64,000 bases of DNA from Acetobacter fallax (GCF_011516735.1 NZ_WOSX01000009.1:52064-116063), one strand, 5' to 3'; shown: positions 46,173 to 55,784, counted from the stretch's first letter. The notes: generated by a model not told the origin, from the sequence alone. A program made the numbers and translations.

Positions 46173-46188
46173 TGGAGTGGTCGCTCCA
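46173..46188. promoter_or_regulatory. Probable operator between TetR and SDR genes
   Basis: TGGAG-6-CTCCA inverted repeat in the 145-bp divergent gap. A related half site (TCACTCCAC) lies about 45 bp away at 46130-46138, next to the regulator start. Fits autorepression plus control of the SDR gene. Confidence 0.5.
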
Positions 46189-46266
46189 CATTTAATCCAT
46201 CGGTTTCCGCAAACCGGGCATGAGGCGCATGCACGCTTCCCGGCCCATACAGACAGGCGCAGAACA

Positions 46267-47013
46267 ATGAGCAAGCTTTCCGGAAAAGTCGCAATCGTTA
46301 CGGGCGCATCCAAGGGGATCGGCGCCGGTATTGCCAGAGCGCTGGCGGCGGACGGCGCTGCGGTCGTGGTCAATTACGCTTCCAGCAAATCGGGGGCCGA
46401 TGCGGTGGTCGCGGCGATCACGGATGCTGGCGGCAAGGCCGTGGCGGTTCAGGGCGACGTCTCGCGCAGGGCTGACGCTCAGGCGATCGTCGATGCCGCC
46501 ATCACTGCATTCGGCCGGCTGGATATTCTGGTCAATAATTCCGGCGTCTATGAATTCGCGTCGATTGAAGAGATCACCGAGGAGCATTTCCACCGGCTCT
46601 TCAACGTCAACGTGCTGGGCACGCTGCTGACGACCCAGGCTGCGGTCACCCATCTGGGGGCGGGTGGCAGCGTTATCAATATCAGTTCCGTTGTATCGCG
46701 CATCACGCCGCCTGATTCCGCGGTCTATACGGGGACGAAGGGCGCGATCGACGCCATCACCGGGTCGCTGGCGCGTGAACTCGGGCCGAAGCAGATCCGG
46801 GTCAATGCCATCAATCCCGGCCTGATTGAAACCGAAGGCACCCGGAGCGCGAATGTCGTCGGCTCGGAGATGGAGCAGGCAATTATTGCGCAGACGCCGC
46901 TGGGGCGCGCGGGACAGGTGCAGGACATCGCACCGCTGGCGGTTTTCCTGGCATCCGATGACTCCCGCTGGCTGACCGGCGAGACACTGATCGCATCAGG
47001 CGGTCTGCGCTGA
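46267..47013 (+). CDS. SDR family oxidoreductase
   Basis: 248 aa classical short-chain dehydrogenase/reductase. ATG 46267 gives the usual beginning KVAIVTGASKGIGAGIARAL (NAD(P) site TGxxxGIG). NNSGVYEFAS, the catalytic Ser in INISSVVSRI and YTGTK (YxxxK) follow, and the C-terminal SDDSRWLTGETLIASGGLR is the FabG-like ending. The substrate is unknown. It is single and controlled by the divergent TetR protein. Confidence 0.94.
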   Translation: MSKLSGKVAIVTGASKGIGAGIARALAADGAAVVVNYASSKSGADAVVAAITDAGGKAVAVQGDVSRRADAQAIVDAAITAFGRLDILVNNSGVYEFASIEEITEEHFHRLFNVNVLGTLLTTQAAVTHLGAGGSVINISSVVSRITPPDSAVYTGTKGAIDAITGSLARELGPKQIRVNAINPGLIETEGTRSANVVGSEMEQAIIAQTPLGRAGQVQDIAPLAVFLASDDSRWLTGETLIASGGLR

Positions 47014-47027
47014 ACTTCGGAATGTGG

Positions 47028-47047
47028 CCCGGCGTGATGGCGCCGGG
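47028..47047. terminator. Hairpin between SDR and esterase genes
   Basis: CCCGGCG / CGCCGGG stem with a 6-nt loop, 15 bp past the SDR stop, in a convergent gap. No T tract. Confidence 0.5.
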
Positions 47048-47086
47048 TCAGAAGTCCGCAGGTTTCTGCTGAGGGATCTGGCCTGC

Positions 47087-48574
47087 TTACGACTTCACCT
47101 GTCTGAACAGCCAGTCCCTTGCGGCTTTGATGTAGAAGAACTTCCGCGCGGAACCCATGTGATCGACGCCTTCAAAAGTCAGGAAGGTGATGTTGCTGTT
47201 TCTGGCGAGGTAGCCATTGACCTGATCGGTCAGCTTTTGCTGGTTGTCGATCGGGAAGATGAGTGCGGGATTCAGACGTTCCGCGGGGCGGGTGACGGTG
47301 GCCCCTGCCTGTTCCCAGACCGGCACGCATTTCTCGTTCCAGGGGGTGGCTTTATTGTCTTCCGTTCCTGTGATGATCAGGATCTTCTGTTTAGCGAGCG
47401 TGACGACATCTGCGGGCCGTTGCTGGCCGGCGATGATGAGGCCGGCGGCAAAGGTTTCCGGATGCTTTGCCATCAGCCAGAGGGACGTCATCGCTCCCAT
47501 GGACCAGCCTGTGCAATAGACTCGTCCGGGATCAATTTTCAGAACCTTATCGCGACGGTCTTCCAGATTCGGGTTGCCATAATTCCATGTGTTCCGGAGG
47601 AGCGACTCAACGAGTCTGTAGGTATTCTCGACGTCGGACGTGTGTTCCCAGTAATCGTTCATCGTTGTGCGTTCGTAGCGTGGCGTGATGATCACGCATT
47701 CATGCCTGTCCTGCTCTTCCGGCAGGCTCCAGATGCTGGCGATGCACTGTTCGGTCAGCGTCTGGGCACAGGTGCCGTCGTAACTCGTTCCCGAGTGGGT
47801 GATTGCAAGGAGGAGCGGATAGGTCCTGTTCTCACCACCGTCTTTGAGGAAGGATTTCGGCAGGTAAATGCTGTATTCGAGCCAGGCGGAACGCGTATCA
47901 TCCCACCACCAGTGATTTTGTTCCCAGGCATCCACGCCCCGGATGACGACACTGTTTCCGCGCTGACCCGCGTTGCTCCACACGGTTTTACTGGCGGGAT
48001 AAGCCGTGCCTGCAGTTGTCCTGACGGTTTTGTCCTGCGTCAGTATCACCTTGTCACTATCGGTGGTGGGGAGACTGAGGTCGGTATCATGCCGGAATTC
48101 AGTGATGACATACTGGCCGGGCACGCTCCTGCGGTCGGAGCGCAGCGCAGGGGTGGCATTCGTATAGAGGGCCACAATGGCCCGTGGCATGGCGGCGGCT
48201 GTTGTGGCGTTCTTATCCGGTTCCTCGGGCATTCCCGCGAAGAAGCCTCTGGCAGCGGGGAAGACTGCGGTGGTGTATGTGTCGGGCGCCAGGCTGGCGG
48301 GGTCGATATTGACGTCATACTCCACTGCGATTCCGTAAACTTTCTGGCCACCGCCGGTGACTTCACAGAGCGCGCAGATGCTTTGGAGACCAGGGCCTTT
48401 CCGCTGGTGGCGACCGGGACCGCCGGGGCCGCCCGGGGTGGGAGAGGACGCCGCCATGAATCCGTTTCCATTATCCGCGGCATGGGCCTCCGGGACTCCG
48501 AGCCCCATTGCTGAAGCGGCGCCGGCCAGAGCCGCTCCGGCTGTCACGAAGTTTCGTCTCGATACACCGGTCAA
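47087..48574 (-). CDS. Tat-exported alpha/beta hydrolase (esterase)
   Basis: About 495 aa if started at TTG 48574, which has GGAG about 11 bases upstream and places the twin-arginine signal VSRRNFVTAGAALAGAASAM at the front. The open frame reaches 48772, but those residues look non-coding. An Ig-like N-terminal part (ICALCEVTGGGQKVYGIAVE) resembles esterases with an N-terminal Ig-like domain. The hydrolase part has the nucleophile elbow YCTGWSMGAMTSLWLM, an acid in ITGTEDNKATPWNEK, and His in FEGVDHMGSARKFF. Periplasmic; the substrate is unknown. Confidence 0.82.
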   Translation of the reverse strand: MTGVSRRNFVTAGAALAGAASAMGLGVPEAHAADNGNGFMAASSPTPGGPGGPGRHQRKGPGLQSICALCEVTGGGQKVYGIAVEYDVNIDPASLAPDTYTTAVFPAARGFFAGMPEEPDKNATTAAAMPRAIVALYTNATPALRSDRRSVPGQYVITEFRHDTDLSLPTTDSDKVILTQDKTVRTTAGTAYPASKTVWSNAGQRGNSVVIRGVDAWEQNHWWWDDTRSAWLEYSIYLPKSFLKDGGENRTYPLLLAITHSGTSYDGTCAQTLTEQCIASIWSLPEEQDRHECVIITPRYERTTMNDYWEHTSDVENTYRLVESLLRNTWNYGNPNLEDRRDKVLKIDPGRVYCTGWSMGAMTSLWLMAKHPETFAAGLIIAGQQRPADVVTLAKQKILIITGTEDNKATPWNEKCVPVWEQAGATVTRPAERLNPALIFPIDNQQKLTDQVNGYLARNSNITFLTFEGVDHMGSARKFFYIKAARDWLFRQVKS

Positions 48575-48793
48575 GAATTTCTTCTCCAGGTAAGGTGGTT
48601 GGGATTCTGCTGAGTGGAACTCATTCTGTGAGTTGCGCGTCGGCGTGCCGGAAGAGCGTAGACCGACCAGGATGCCGACGCCAGATGACAGACATTCGTC
48701 AGCAGGACGACCACATTGTGTCGGACGCGCCGTCTTCGGCGTTGCCGGGGCTGACCGGATCGTGGTGAACATCGTGATGTTGCGTCGGTGGAG

Positions 48794-50086
48794 TTACGAA
48801 AACCGGTTCTGAAGTGCTGAGCGTTGCCTGGCGTCTCTGCCGATGCCGAGAGCCATAATTGCGGCGACAACGCCGGTGCTGCCGGCAAGGATGAGCATAT
48901 CCCGGTAACTGCCCTGCGCCTGCCGGAGAATGCCTGCGAGCGACGCCGCGCAGGCTGCGCCGATCTGGTGTCCGAACACGATCCATCCAAACACGATCGG
49001 GGCCGCGCGTTCTCCGAAGGTCATGGTTGCCAGCCGCAGGGTTGGCGGCACGGTGGCAATCCAGTCCAGTCCGTAAAAGACGCCGAAGATCATCAGGCTC
49101 CCGGGAGAGAAGTCGATGAATGGCAGGACGATCAGCGACAGACCACGGAGCCCGTAATAGGAAAACAGCAGCCAGCGGGCATCCAGCCGGTCGGTCAGCC
49201 AGCCGGACATGGTGGTGCCGAACAGGTCGAACAGGCCCATCATCGCAAGGTAGCCTGCCGCCGGCACCTCACCGATGCCATGATCGGCGCAGATGGCGAT
49301 GAAATGGGTGCCGATCAGTCCGTTCGTCGTGAAGCCGCAGACAAAAAACGTCAGGAAGAGGAACCAGAAATCGCGTTTGCGCGCCGCTGTTATCAGCGCA
49401 GTCACAGCCGTGCGGAGCGGGTTCCGATCTGAATGGGAGAGTGGCTTGTAATCCGCTGGCGCTCCATGTGGCACCAGTCCCCGGTCTCCGGGATGTTCCG
49501 GCAAAAACAGCGCCACAAGGGGTATGATGGCAAGGCAGGTGACAGAGACCGCCATAACAGGCGCACGCCATCCATGATGATGGGCAAGAGCGGCGAGCGC
49601 CGGCAGGAAAAGCAGCGATCCTGTGGCTGTACTGGCTGCCAGCAGGCCCATGATCGTGCCGCGAAGGGTGACGAACCAGCGGTTCACAATGGTTGCCCCC
49701 AGCACCATCGCCACCGCGCCGGTGCCAAATCCGGTCAGCACGCCCCAGGTCAGGAAAAATTGCCATGGTTGCGTCATGCCCAGCGACAGCCCTGTTGAGA
49801 GGCCCGTCAAGAGGAGGGCGCCGATCAGGGTTCGACGGATACCGATGCTCTGCATCAGTGCCGCCGCGAACGGCCCCACGAGACCATAGAGAAAGATGCC
49901 GGTGGCGGCTGAGAAAGAAATGGTTGCGCGGCTCCAGCCGAGCGTCTCCTGGAGTGGCATCATCAGCACGCCGGGCGTTGCCCGGACGCCGGCCGAGATC
50001 AGCAGCGAGAGAAAGGTGATCAGCACCACCGGCACGAAGACATGCGGACGTTGTGATTGCTTGCCGGAAGGCGGAGAAGTGCTCAT
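48794..50086 (-). CDS. MFS transporter
   Basis: 430 aa with 12 predicted helices. The first half shows LGWSRATISFSAATGIFLYG and RGTIMGLLAASTATGSLLF, patterns of the monocarboxylate / oxalate-formate type MFS group (helix 1-2 loop with GWSRA). A cytoplasmic loop (PEHPGDRGLVPHGAPADYKP) separates the halves. The substrate cannot be named, though a carboxylate is plausible. It is divergent from a TetR gene with an operator between. Confidence 0.9.
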   Translation of the reverse strand: MSTSPPSGKQSQRPHVFVPVVLITFLSLLISAGVRATPGVLMMPLQETLGWSRATISFSAATGIFLYGLVGPFAAALMQSIGIRRTLIGALLLTGLSTGLSLGMTQPWQFFLTWGVLTGFGTGAVAMVLGATIVNRWFVTLRGTIMGLLAASTATGSLLFLPALAALAHHHGWRAPVMAVSVTCLAIIPLVALFLPEHPGDRGLVPHGAPADYKPLSHSDRNPLRTAVTALITAARKRDFWFLFLTFFVCGFTTNGLIGTHFIAICADHGIGEVPAAGYLAMMGLFDLFGTTMSGWLTDRLDARWLLFSYYGLRGLSLIVLPFIDFSPGSLMIFGVFYGLDWIATVPPTLRLATMTFGERAAPIVFGWIVFGHQIGAACAASLAGILRQAQGSYRDMLILAGSTGVVAAIMALGIGRDARQRSALQNRFS

Positions 50087-50123
50087 ATGGATGACCGGTC
50101 GATGCTGTTTTTCTGACCATAGG

Positions 50124-50135
50124 TACCGATCGGTA
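50124..50135. promoter_or_regulatory. Probable TetR operator
   Basis: Perfect 12-bp palindrome TACCGATCGGTA (with GG/AC flanks) in the 74-bp gap between the divergent MFS and TetR genes. TetR-family operators often have this TACCGnnCGGTA form. Confidence 0.65.
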
Positions 50136-50160
50136 ACATCGTCAAGTCGCGAGTGTATTC

Positions 50161-50775
50161 ATGTCATCGTCTCCGTCGCCCCCTTCCCGCCCCTGTGCCG
50201 CTGACCGGATACGCAGTTCAGCGCGGGATCTTTTCTACAATCAGGGCATTCGCGCGGTGGGCGTGGAGGAAATCGTGCAGAACGCCGGTGTGACCAAGCC
50301 GTCGCTCTATCGTGCTTTTGAATCCAAGGATGGCCTGACGACCGCCTATCTCGCCGATTACCAGCAGAGCTTCTGGGATCGCATCGAGGAGGTGCGTCGC
50401 GTTCACCCCGATGATCCGCGCGCCCGGATTCTGGCCTATTTCGACGGGCTGGCGGAACGCGCTTCCCGGCCGGCCTATCGGGGCTGTGCGCTGACCAATG
50501 CGATTGTGGAATATCCGGACGCGGATCACCCCGTTCGACAGGAGGCTGCACGGCTCAAGCAGGATGTGCGTGACTGGCTACGTCAACAGGCGCACGCCAT
50601 GGAGGCGGGTGCGCCTGATCTGCTGGCAGACGGGCTGATTCTCCTGATGGAGGGCGCCTATGCCAGCGGGCAGGTGTTTGCGTCACCTGGCCCTGCGGCG
50701 CAGGTCGGGATTCTGGCGCGCTGTCTGCTTGATGCCTGTTGTTCGGGGGCTCGAAGGAATGTCGATCCGGGGTGA
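50161..50775 (+). CDS. TetR/AcrR family regulator
   Basis: 204 aa. The helix-turn-helix is IRAVGVEEIVQNAGVTKPSL followed by YRAFESKDGLTTAYLADYQQ. The ligand domain includes RPAYRGCALTNAIVEYPDAD, common in regulators of efflux and detoxification genes. It is divergent from the MFS transporter, which it probably represses through the 50124-50135 palindrome. Confidence 0.94.
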   Translation: MSSSPSPPSRPCAADRIRSSARDLFYNQGIRAVGVEEIVQNAGVTKPSLYRAFESKDGLTTAYLADYQQSFWDRIEEVRRVHPDDPRARILAYFDGLAERASRPAYRGCALTNAIVEYPDADHPVRQEAARLKQDVRDWLRQQAHAMEAGAPDLLADGLILLMEGAYASGQVFASPGPAAQVGILARCLLDACCSGARRNVDPG

Positions 50776-50852
50776 TGTGAGCCGTTCTGGCTGCTCGTAC
50801 GCGGTTGTTCGTGTCTGGCCTTGAGCGACTGGCCGCGCTGAGGACGAAAACT

Positions 50853-50884
50853 CCCTGTCCGTTCAACGGGTTTGTCGGACAGGG
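50853..50884. terminator. Hairpin between TetR and siderophore receptor genes
   Basis: 9-bp stem CCCTGTCCG / CGGACAGGG with a 14-nt loop between convergent genes. Confidence 0.55.
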
Positions 50885-50959
50885 GGGCCGGGATGCCGTG
50901 CTTCATCCGGACTGCGGGATCGGGTGCGCCGGGCTATGGCGGTCTGGAAAACCATGAGC

Positions 50960-53173
50960 TTACCAGGTGAAGCCGATACTGCCCTGCGCGTTCCGGCGCT
51001 CTCCGTAATAGCACCATGACTGACCATAAGACGCGTAGCTCAGGCAGTTACCGACATAGTTTTTATCGAAAAGGTTGCGGACGCTTGCTCCGACCGTCCA
51101 TCCGTGCAGCGAGCGGGACAGATTCGACAGATCGTAGGTGGCTGAAGCATCAAAAACCGCATGCTGAGGAACCCAGACGCTGCCATATGAAGCCTCACCG
51201 CCGTAAGCCTTCGCGGAATAACGCATTCCACCGCCGAAACCGAGCCCTTTAACCGGACCGGATGGCATTTTGTAGAAAACGAACAGTGCGGCGTTTCCTC
51301 TGCCGGACTGGATCAGCGGTTTCCCTGTGGAATCATCTTTGACTTTCTGGACGCTGACTGACGCTGTAATCGTAAGGTTCCTGTAAGGCTCGGCATGAGC
51401 TTCAAACTCGAAGCCGTCCGAATGAACCTTTCCGCTCTCCGTGCTGTAGCCGAGGTTGTTGACGGAGACGAGATTGTTCGTCTGTTCGATATGGAATCCG
51501 GCGGCGGTCAGCAGAAGCGACGTTCCTGGAAGCTGATATTTCACGCCTCCTTCAAGCTGTTTCCCGAGCGAGGGATCGGCCTGACGGAAGCTCTTTCCAC
51601 CGTCGTTTGAGACAATTCCCGATTGTGGCTGGAAGGATGTCGCGTAGCTGATATAGGGCGCGAGACCGAAATTAAAGTGATAGAGGCCTGAGGCGCGCCA
51701 CGTGATCTGACCCGGACTCTGACGGGTTGTCGACGCGGACAGGCGCTCGGTCTGTGTCGAGCGATACCAGTCGTTCCGCAGGCTGCCGGTCAGAACCAGG
51801 CCTTTCCATGTGATCTCGTCCTGACCATAGGCACCGATCTGATGCGAATTTGTCAGATAATCTATGTAAGGGGTCATCGCCGGAATCACCATGTTATAGT
51901 CGGGATGCAACACGTTCATATCGGGCGCGCTGCCGTAGGCTCCCTGCTCCGCCGCACGCTGCTGCATGTAGTCGAAGCCGAACATCATCGTATGGCGCAG
52001 AGGGCCGGTGCGAACATGCCCTTTGAACTGGCTGTCGAAGGCCAGGTTGTGCGTATGCTCGTTCGTACCGAAGGCGGAGCGGCTGAGTGTGTCGTCGCCG
52101 GTGTAATAACCGTTATCGTACACGCTGCGGTAGATGGTTTTGACGTCATCGTAGCGTCCGCGCGTGGTGAAGCTCCAGTCGCTGTTAAAGCGATGGCTGA
52201 AGATATAGGTGATGCCCCCCTGGCGGCGGTTGAACTTCTCAAAAGGCACGTCACCATCATAGAAGTTTCGCGGCAGATAACCGTAGGACGCGGGTCTGAG
52301 CGAGCCGAACAGCGGAACGCCGCCATAGGTGCCGTTTTCGGGGTCATACTGATAGTTGCCCAGCAGCGTCAGCGTCGTCGGCCCGTCGCCACCGAAGGTG
52401 AAGGCCGGGCTGATGGAAAAGCGGCGGCTTCCGGTCCGGCTGAGCTGGCTGTGCTGACCGTTTGCGGTCCCGTAGATCCGGTAGCGGACGAGGCCGTTAT
52501 CCGTTGCGTAGCCGCCGACATCGGCATCCACGCGATAGAGATCGAAGCTGCCTCCGGTTGTGTTGACGCCGCCGTAGAACCGCTGATCCGTCGGCAGCTT
52601 GCTCGACAGGGCGACGAGGCCGCCGGGGCTGGACTGGCCATAGAGCGCGGAGGCTGGTCCTTTGAGGATCTCGACCCGGTCGAGACGCGAGGTATCGGTC
52701 TGCGCGACGGCATAGCCCGTGGGGCTGTCCTGTAACTTCAGCCCGTCCAGGAAGGTTGGAACCGTAAAACCGCGCAGGGCGAACTGGTCGTAGCGGGTGC
52801 CCACTCCCCCGCCGCGCAGGTCGGAGGTGATGCCCGCCGTGTAGCGCAGGGCCTGGTTGAGGCTCAGCACGCCACGTATGTCCATTTCGTTGCGGGTGAC
52901 GATCGTGACGGACTGCGCTGTTTCAACAAGAGGTCTGTCCGTCTTGGTGGCGGAAGACGCGATGGTCGCCGCTCTGCGGGCGCGCACTTCCAGCCGTTCG
53001 ACCTGCGGAGCGGGGATTTCGGAATTTCCGGTTTTTCCGCCTGCAACGGACGTTGCGGCATGATGAGGGAGGCCGGATTTCTCTTCCAGGTCGGCAGCAA
53101 GAACTTTTCCGCTCAAGAGAAGTGACAGAGGGATTACACAGATAACCCTGCGGCGATGCATAACCGGCCTCAT
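50960..53173 (-). CDS. TonB-dependent siderophore receptor
   Basis: 737 aa outer-membrane receptor for a ferric siderophore. ATG 53173 has AGGAGA about 7 bases upstream and begins the signal peptide (VICVIPLSLLLSGKVLAADL). The plug domain shows DRPLVETAQSVTIVTRNEM, FALRGFTVPTFLDGLKLQ and VEILKGPASALYGQSSPGG. The barrel ends in the aromatic QGSIGFTW. Near the C-terminus a Cys pair in NCLSYASYGQSWCYYGERR is typical of hydroxamate (FhuA/ferrichrome-type) receptors. A possible Fur box lies 44 bp upstream. Confidence 0.94.
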   Translation of the reverse strand: MRPVMHRRRVICVIPLSLLLSGKVLAADLEEKSGLPHHAATSVAGGKTGNSEIPAPQVERLEVRARRAATIASSATKTDRPLVETAQSVTIVTRNEMDIRGVLSLNQALRYTAGITSDLRGGGVGTRYDQFALRGFTVPTFLDGLKLQDSPTGYAVAQTDTSRLDRVEILKGPASALYGQSSPGGLVALSSKLPTDQRFYGGVNTTGGSFDLYRVDADVGGYATDNGLVRYRIYGTANGQHSQLSRTGSRRFSISPAFTFGGDGPTTLTLLGNYQYDPENGTYGGVPLFGSLRPASYGYLPRNFYDGDVPFEKFNRRQGGITYIFSHRFNSDWSFTTRGRYDDVKTIYRSVYDNGYYTGDDTLSRSAFGTNEHTHNLAFDSQFKGHVRTGPLRHTMMFGFDYMQQRAAEQGAYGSAPDMNVLHPDYNMVIPAMTPYIDYLTNSHQIGAYGQDEITWKGLVLTGSLRNDWYRSTQTERLSASTTRQSPGQITWRASGLYHFNFGLAPYISYATSFQPQSGIVSNDGGKSFRQADPSLGKQLEGGVKYQLPGTSLLLTAAGFHIEQTNNLVSVNNLGYSTESGKVHSDGFEFEAHAEPYRNLTITASVSVQKVKDDSTGKPLIQSGRGNAALFVFYKMPSGPVKGLGFGGGMRYSAKAYGGEASYGSVWVPQHAVFDASATYDLSNLSRSLHGWTVGASVRNLFDKNYVGNCLSYASYGQSWCYYGERRNAQGSIGFTW

Positions 53174-53216
53174 TACTGTCTCCTGCTGCCCTGTGGCCAG
53201 CAGGCTCGTATCGTTA

Positions 53217-53233
53217 TTGCGAGTAATTTGCAA
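53217..53233 (-). promoter_or_regulatory. Candidate Fur/iron box upstream of the siderophore receptor
   Basis: TTGCGAGTAATTTGCAA, a 17-bp imperfect palindrome (TTGCxAxxxTxGCAA), 44 bp before the receptor start. It resembles the AT-rich TGCAAAT-type boxes reported for alphaproteobacterial Fur proteins. The rest of the 510-bp gap to 53683 shows no gene I trust. Confidence 0.45.
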
Positions 53234-53683
53234 GTGCACTTAAGGTGCCTGATGCTAGAGTTACATAGTGAGTAACGGGCGGTCTGTGCGTTGCTCCTGA
53301 TGCTCTGATCGTATGTGGATTTATCGGGAATGTGCGCTCTTTCAGTCTCAGGACGAAACGGAAAATGAGCAGATTCTGCTTCAGGAAATTTCAATCTCCT
53401 GATGGCGTGTGTATCGGCGGAAATCCGGGCCGGAGTGAGTGAGCAGGTTTGTCATTGTCCGTGACACACGATGCCGTCGGGAATTTAGCTTAGAAACATT
53501 TTGTCAGAATTTGCGCCGCATGAGGGTCGTTTCAGCCGCGGCGTGCGTTCGTCAGTTCGAAGACCAGCGGACAGACAATGTGAAACTCTCTCCGGAAACA
53601 CTTTCTGTTCAATCAGTTGGACGTGATGCCGCTGTCCGGGCAACGCCATCTATCGTGAGGACAGACAACGCGGAGAAATACTC

Positions 53684-54640
53684 ATGCCTCACAATCCTGT
53701 TGCGCCGGAATTTCGGGAAGCTCTGAAAGTTCTGCCGTCTTTTGATGGTCTTTCCGATCAGACCCTGGCAGCGACCCGCACGGCATTTATCACGGCCATT
53801 CGCAGCGTTCCGGTTGCCGGACATCCGGACGTCATGATCGAAGAGCACCGCGTGCCTGGCCCTGTCGGCGCCCCTGATGTTCCGGTCGTAATCTACAGGC
53901 CCCGGGGCGACCATCGGAACGCGCCGGCACTGGTCTATATTCATAGTGGCGGCATCGTCAGCGGCACGCCCGAAGTGGACGATGCACGGTGCCGGCAACT
54001 TGTGAGCGAACTGGGGCTGGTCATCTTCTCCGTTGATTACCGTCTGGCACCTGAGGCGCCATATCCGGCGGCGATAGAGGATTGTTATGCTGTTCTGAAA
54101 TGGGTTCATGAGCAGTCCGCTCATCTGGGAACGGATCGTGATCGCCTTGTCATAGGCGGGGACAGTGCCGGCGGTGGTCTGACTGCCTGTCTTGCTCTGC
54201 TGGCGCGAGACCGGGCGGAAGTGAACGTTCTTTTCCAGTTGCTGATCTATCCCATGCTGGATGACCGGACGGGGACGACCGTCATGCCGTCCCCTGAAAT
54301 GGGCCAGTATATATGGACCCGTTCCGCCAATCACTATGCCTGGAATGCTTATCTGGGCAAAGCGCCCGGGAGTGCGGACGTTTCCGAATATGCATCGGCA
54401 TTTCGCGCGACGGACCTGAAGGGGCTGCCGCCGGCTTATATCGGCGTCGGGTCTCTGGATCTGTTTTTAGACGAGGATCTTGAATATGCACGGCGTTTGA
54501 TGGCGGCGGGTGTGGCAACAGAAGTCTGTGTCATTCCGGGTGCTTATCATGTGTTCGACGTGTTCATTCCCGATGCGCCACTGAGCCGCCAGTTCAGACA
54601 ATCTTATTTCACCGCCCTGAAGCGCGCACTGGCCGGTTAG
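53684..54640 (+). CDS. Alpha/beta hydrolase, hormone-sensitive-lipase family
   Basis: 318 aa esterase. VYIHSGGIVSGTPEVDD holds the oxyanion motif, here HSGG in place of the usual HGGG. The nucleophile is in VIGGDSAGGGLTACLALLA, preceded by VDYRLAPEAPYPAAIEDCYA. Asp is in VGSLDLFLDEDLEYARRL and His in IPGAYHVFDVFIPDAP. All three triad residues are present. No substrate is indicated; the gene is single. Confidence 0.92.
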   Translation: MPHNPVAPEFREALKVLPSFDGLSDQTLAATRTAFITAIRSVPVAGHPDVMIEEHRVPGPVGAPDVPVVIYRPRGDHRNAPALVYIHSGGIVSGTPEVDDARCRQLVSELGLVIFSVDYRLAPEAPYPAAIEDCYAVLKWVHEQSAHLGTDRDRLVIGGDSAGGGLTACLALLARDRAEVNVLFQLLIYPMLDDRTGTTVMPSPEMGQYIWTRSANHYAWNAYLGKAPGSADVSEYASAFRATDLKGLPPAYIGVGSLDLFLDEDLEYARRLMAAGVATEVCVIPGAYHVFDVFIPDAPLSRQFRQSYFTALKRALAG

Positions 54641-54647
54641 GGGTCAG

Positions 54648-54667
54648 GACAGGCTGTACCACCTGTC
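54648..54667. terminator. Short hairpin after the alpha/beta hydrolase gene
   Basis: GACAGG / CCTGTC with an 8-nt loop, 8 bp past the stop, between convergent genes. Weak. Confidence 0.35.
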
Positions 54668-54767
54668 ACTTTCCCCTCCCGGTTCCTTACGCGATCCGTG
54701 AAGGTGGCTGATACGCGTCATCCCTGAGGGCGGGGTGTCAGGTGGATGGCGGCGATCTGTTGCGGGG

Positions 54768-55784
54768 TCAGGGCTGTGTCAGGAGGCCGAACAGGTCGCG
54801 GGGATCATCCGGCTCCACGACGAGATCGATTTCCGTGACGAAATCGGTGTCACGCACCTTGTCGCGCAGATAACGCAGGGCAGAGAAATCTTCCGTTGCG
54901 AAGCCGACTGAATCGAAAATCGTGATGTCCTGCGCCGTGCGGCGGCCCTGTGCCTCGCCAGTGATGACCTGCCATAGTTCTGTCACCGGGAAATCGTCCG
55001 GCATCTGCTGGATTTCGCCTTCGATGCGGGTCTGTTCCGGAAATTCCACGAAGACGCGGCTACGTTTCAGGATATCGGCCTGAAGTTCGGTTTTACCGGG
55101 GCAGTCGCCGCCGACGGCGTTGATGTGGACGCCGGCGCCGATCATGTTGTCGGAGAGAATGGTGGCTTGCAGCTTGTCCGCCGTGACAGTCGTGATGATG
55201 TCGGCGCCCTGGACGGCCTGCTGAGCGGTTGGGGCGAGCGTGATGGTCAGTCCGCTGTTCTGCATATTGACGCGGAATTTTTCGGTGGCGGCGGGATCGA
55301 CGTCACAGACCCGCAGATGGGTGATGCCGAGGAGGGCGTGGAAGGCGGTGGCCTGGAATTCGGACTGCGCGCCGAGGCCGATGATGGCCAGGATGCGGCT
55401 GTCGGGACGGGCGAGGTGCCGGGCGGCGACTGCTGATGTGGCCGCCGTGCGGAGGGCTGTCAGGAGGGTCATTTCCGCAAGCAGGAGAGGATAGCCGGTG
55501 TTGACGTCGGAGAGGACGCCGAATGCCGTGACGGTTTGCAGGCCTTCACGTGTATTGCGGGGGTGTCCGTTGACGTATTTGAAGCCGTAGAGCGCATTGT
55601 CGGCTGTTGGCATCAGTTCGATGACGCCGTCACGCGAATGGCTTGCGATACGGGGGGTTTTGTCGAATTCGGGCCAGCGGCGGAAATCGTCCTCGATATA
55701 ATCCGCCAGTTCACGCAGGACTGTTTCTATTCCGACATGCCGGACCAGCCGGATGAGGTTTTCGACGCCAACATAGCCGACCAT
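54768..55784 (-). CDS. Ornithine cyclodeaminase family protein
   Basis: 338 aa NAD-dependent enzyme; ornithine cyclodeaminase turns ornithine into proline and ammonia. Features: FKYVNGHPRNTREGLQTVTA (substrate lysine region), LAEMTLLTALRTAATSAVAA, the dinucleotide fold ILAIIGLGAQSEFQATAFHA, and INAVGGDCPGKTELQADILK with the catalytic Asp. This long type resembles the true ornithine enzymes more than alanine dehydrogenase or crystallin-like members. It is divergent from an Lrp/AsnC regulator, which probably controls it. Confidence 0.93.
   Translation of the reverse strand: MVGYVGVENLIRLVRHVGIETVLRELADYIEDDFRRWPEFDKTPRIASHSRDGVIELMPTADNALYGFKYVNGHPRNTREGLQTVTAFGVLSDVNTGYPLLLAEMTLLTALRTAATSAVAARHLARPDSRILAIIGLGAQSEFQATAFHALLGITHLRVCDVDPAATEKFRVNMQNSGLTITLAPTAQQAVQGADIITTVTADKLQATILSDNMIGAGVHINAVGGDCPGKTELQADILKRSRVFVEFPEQTRIEGEIQQMPDDFPVTELWQVITGEAQGRRTAQDITIFDSVGFATEDFSALRYLRDKVRDTDFVTEIDLVVEPDDPRDLFGLLTQP

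Noticed and set aside
47024..48514. 496-codon open frame on the plus strand opposite the Tat esterase
   Set aside because: It has no recognisable motif or signal. The minus strand has the twin-arginine signal, GWSMG elbow and full catalytic triad.
53439..53726. 95-codon plus-strand frame before the alpha/beta hydrolase
   Set aside because: It overlaps the hydrolase start in another frame, is rich in Arg/Cys, and has no family pattern.
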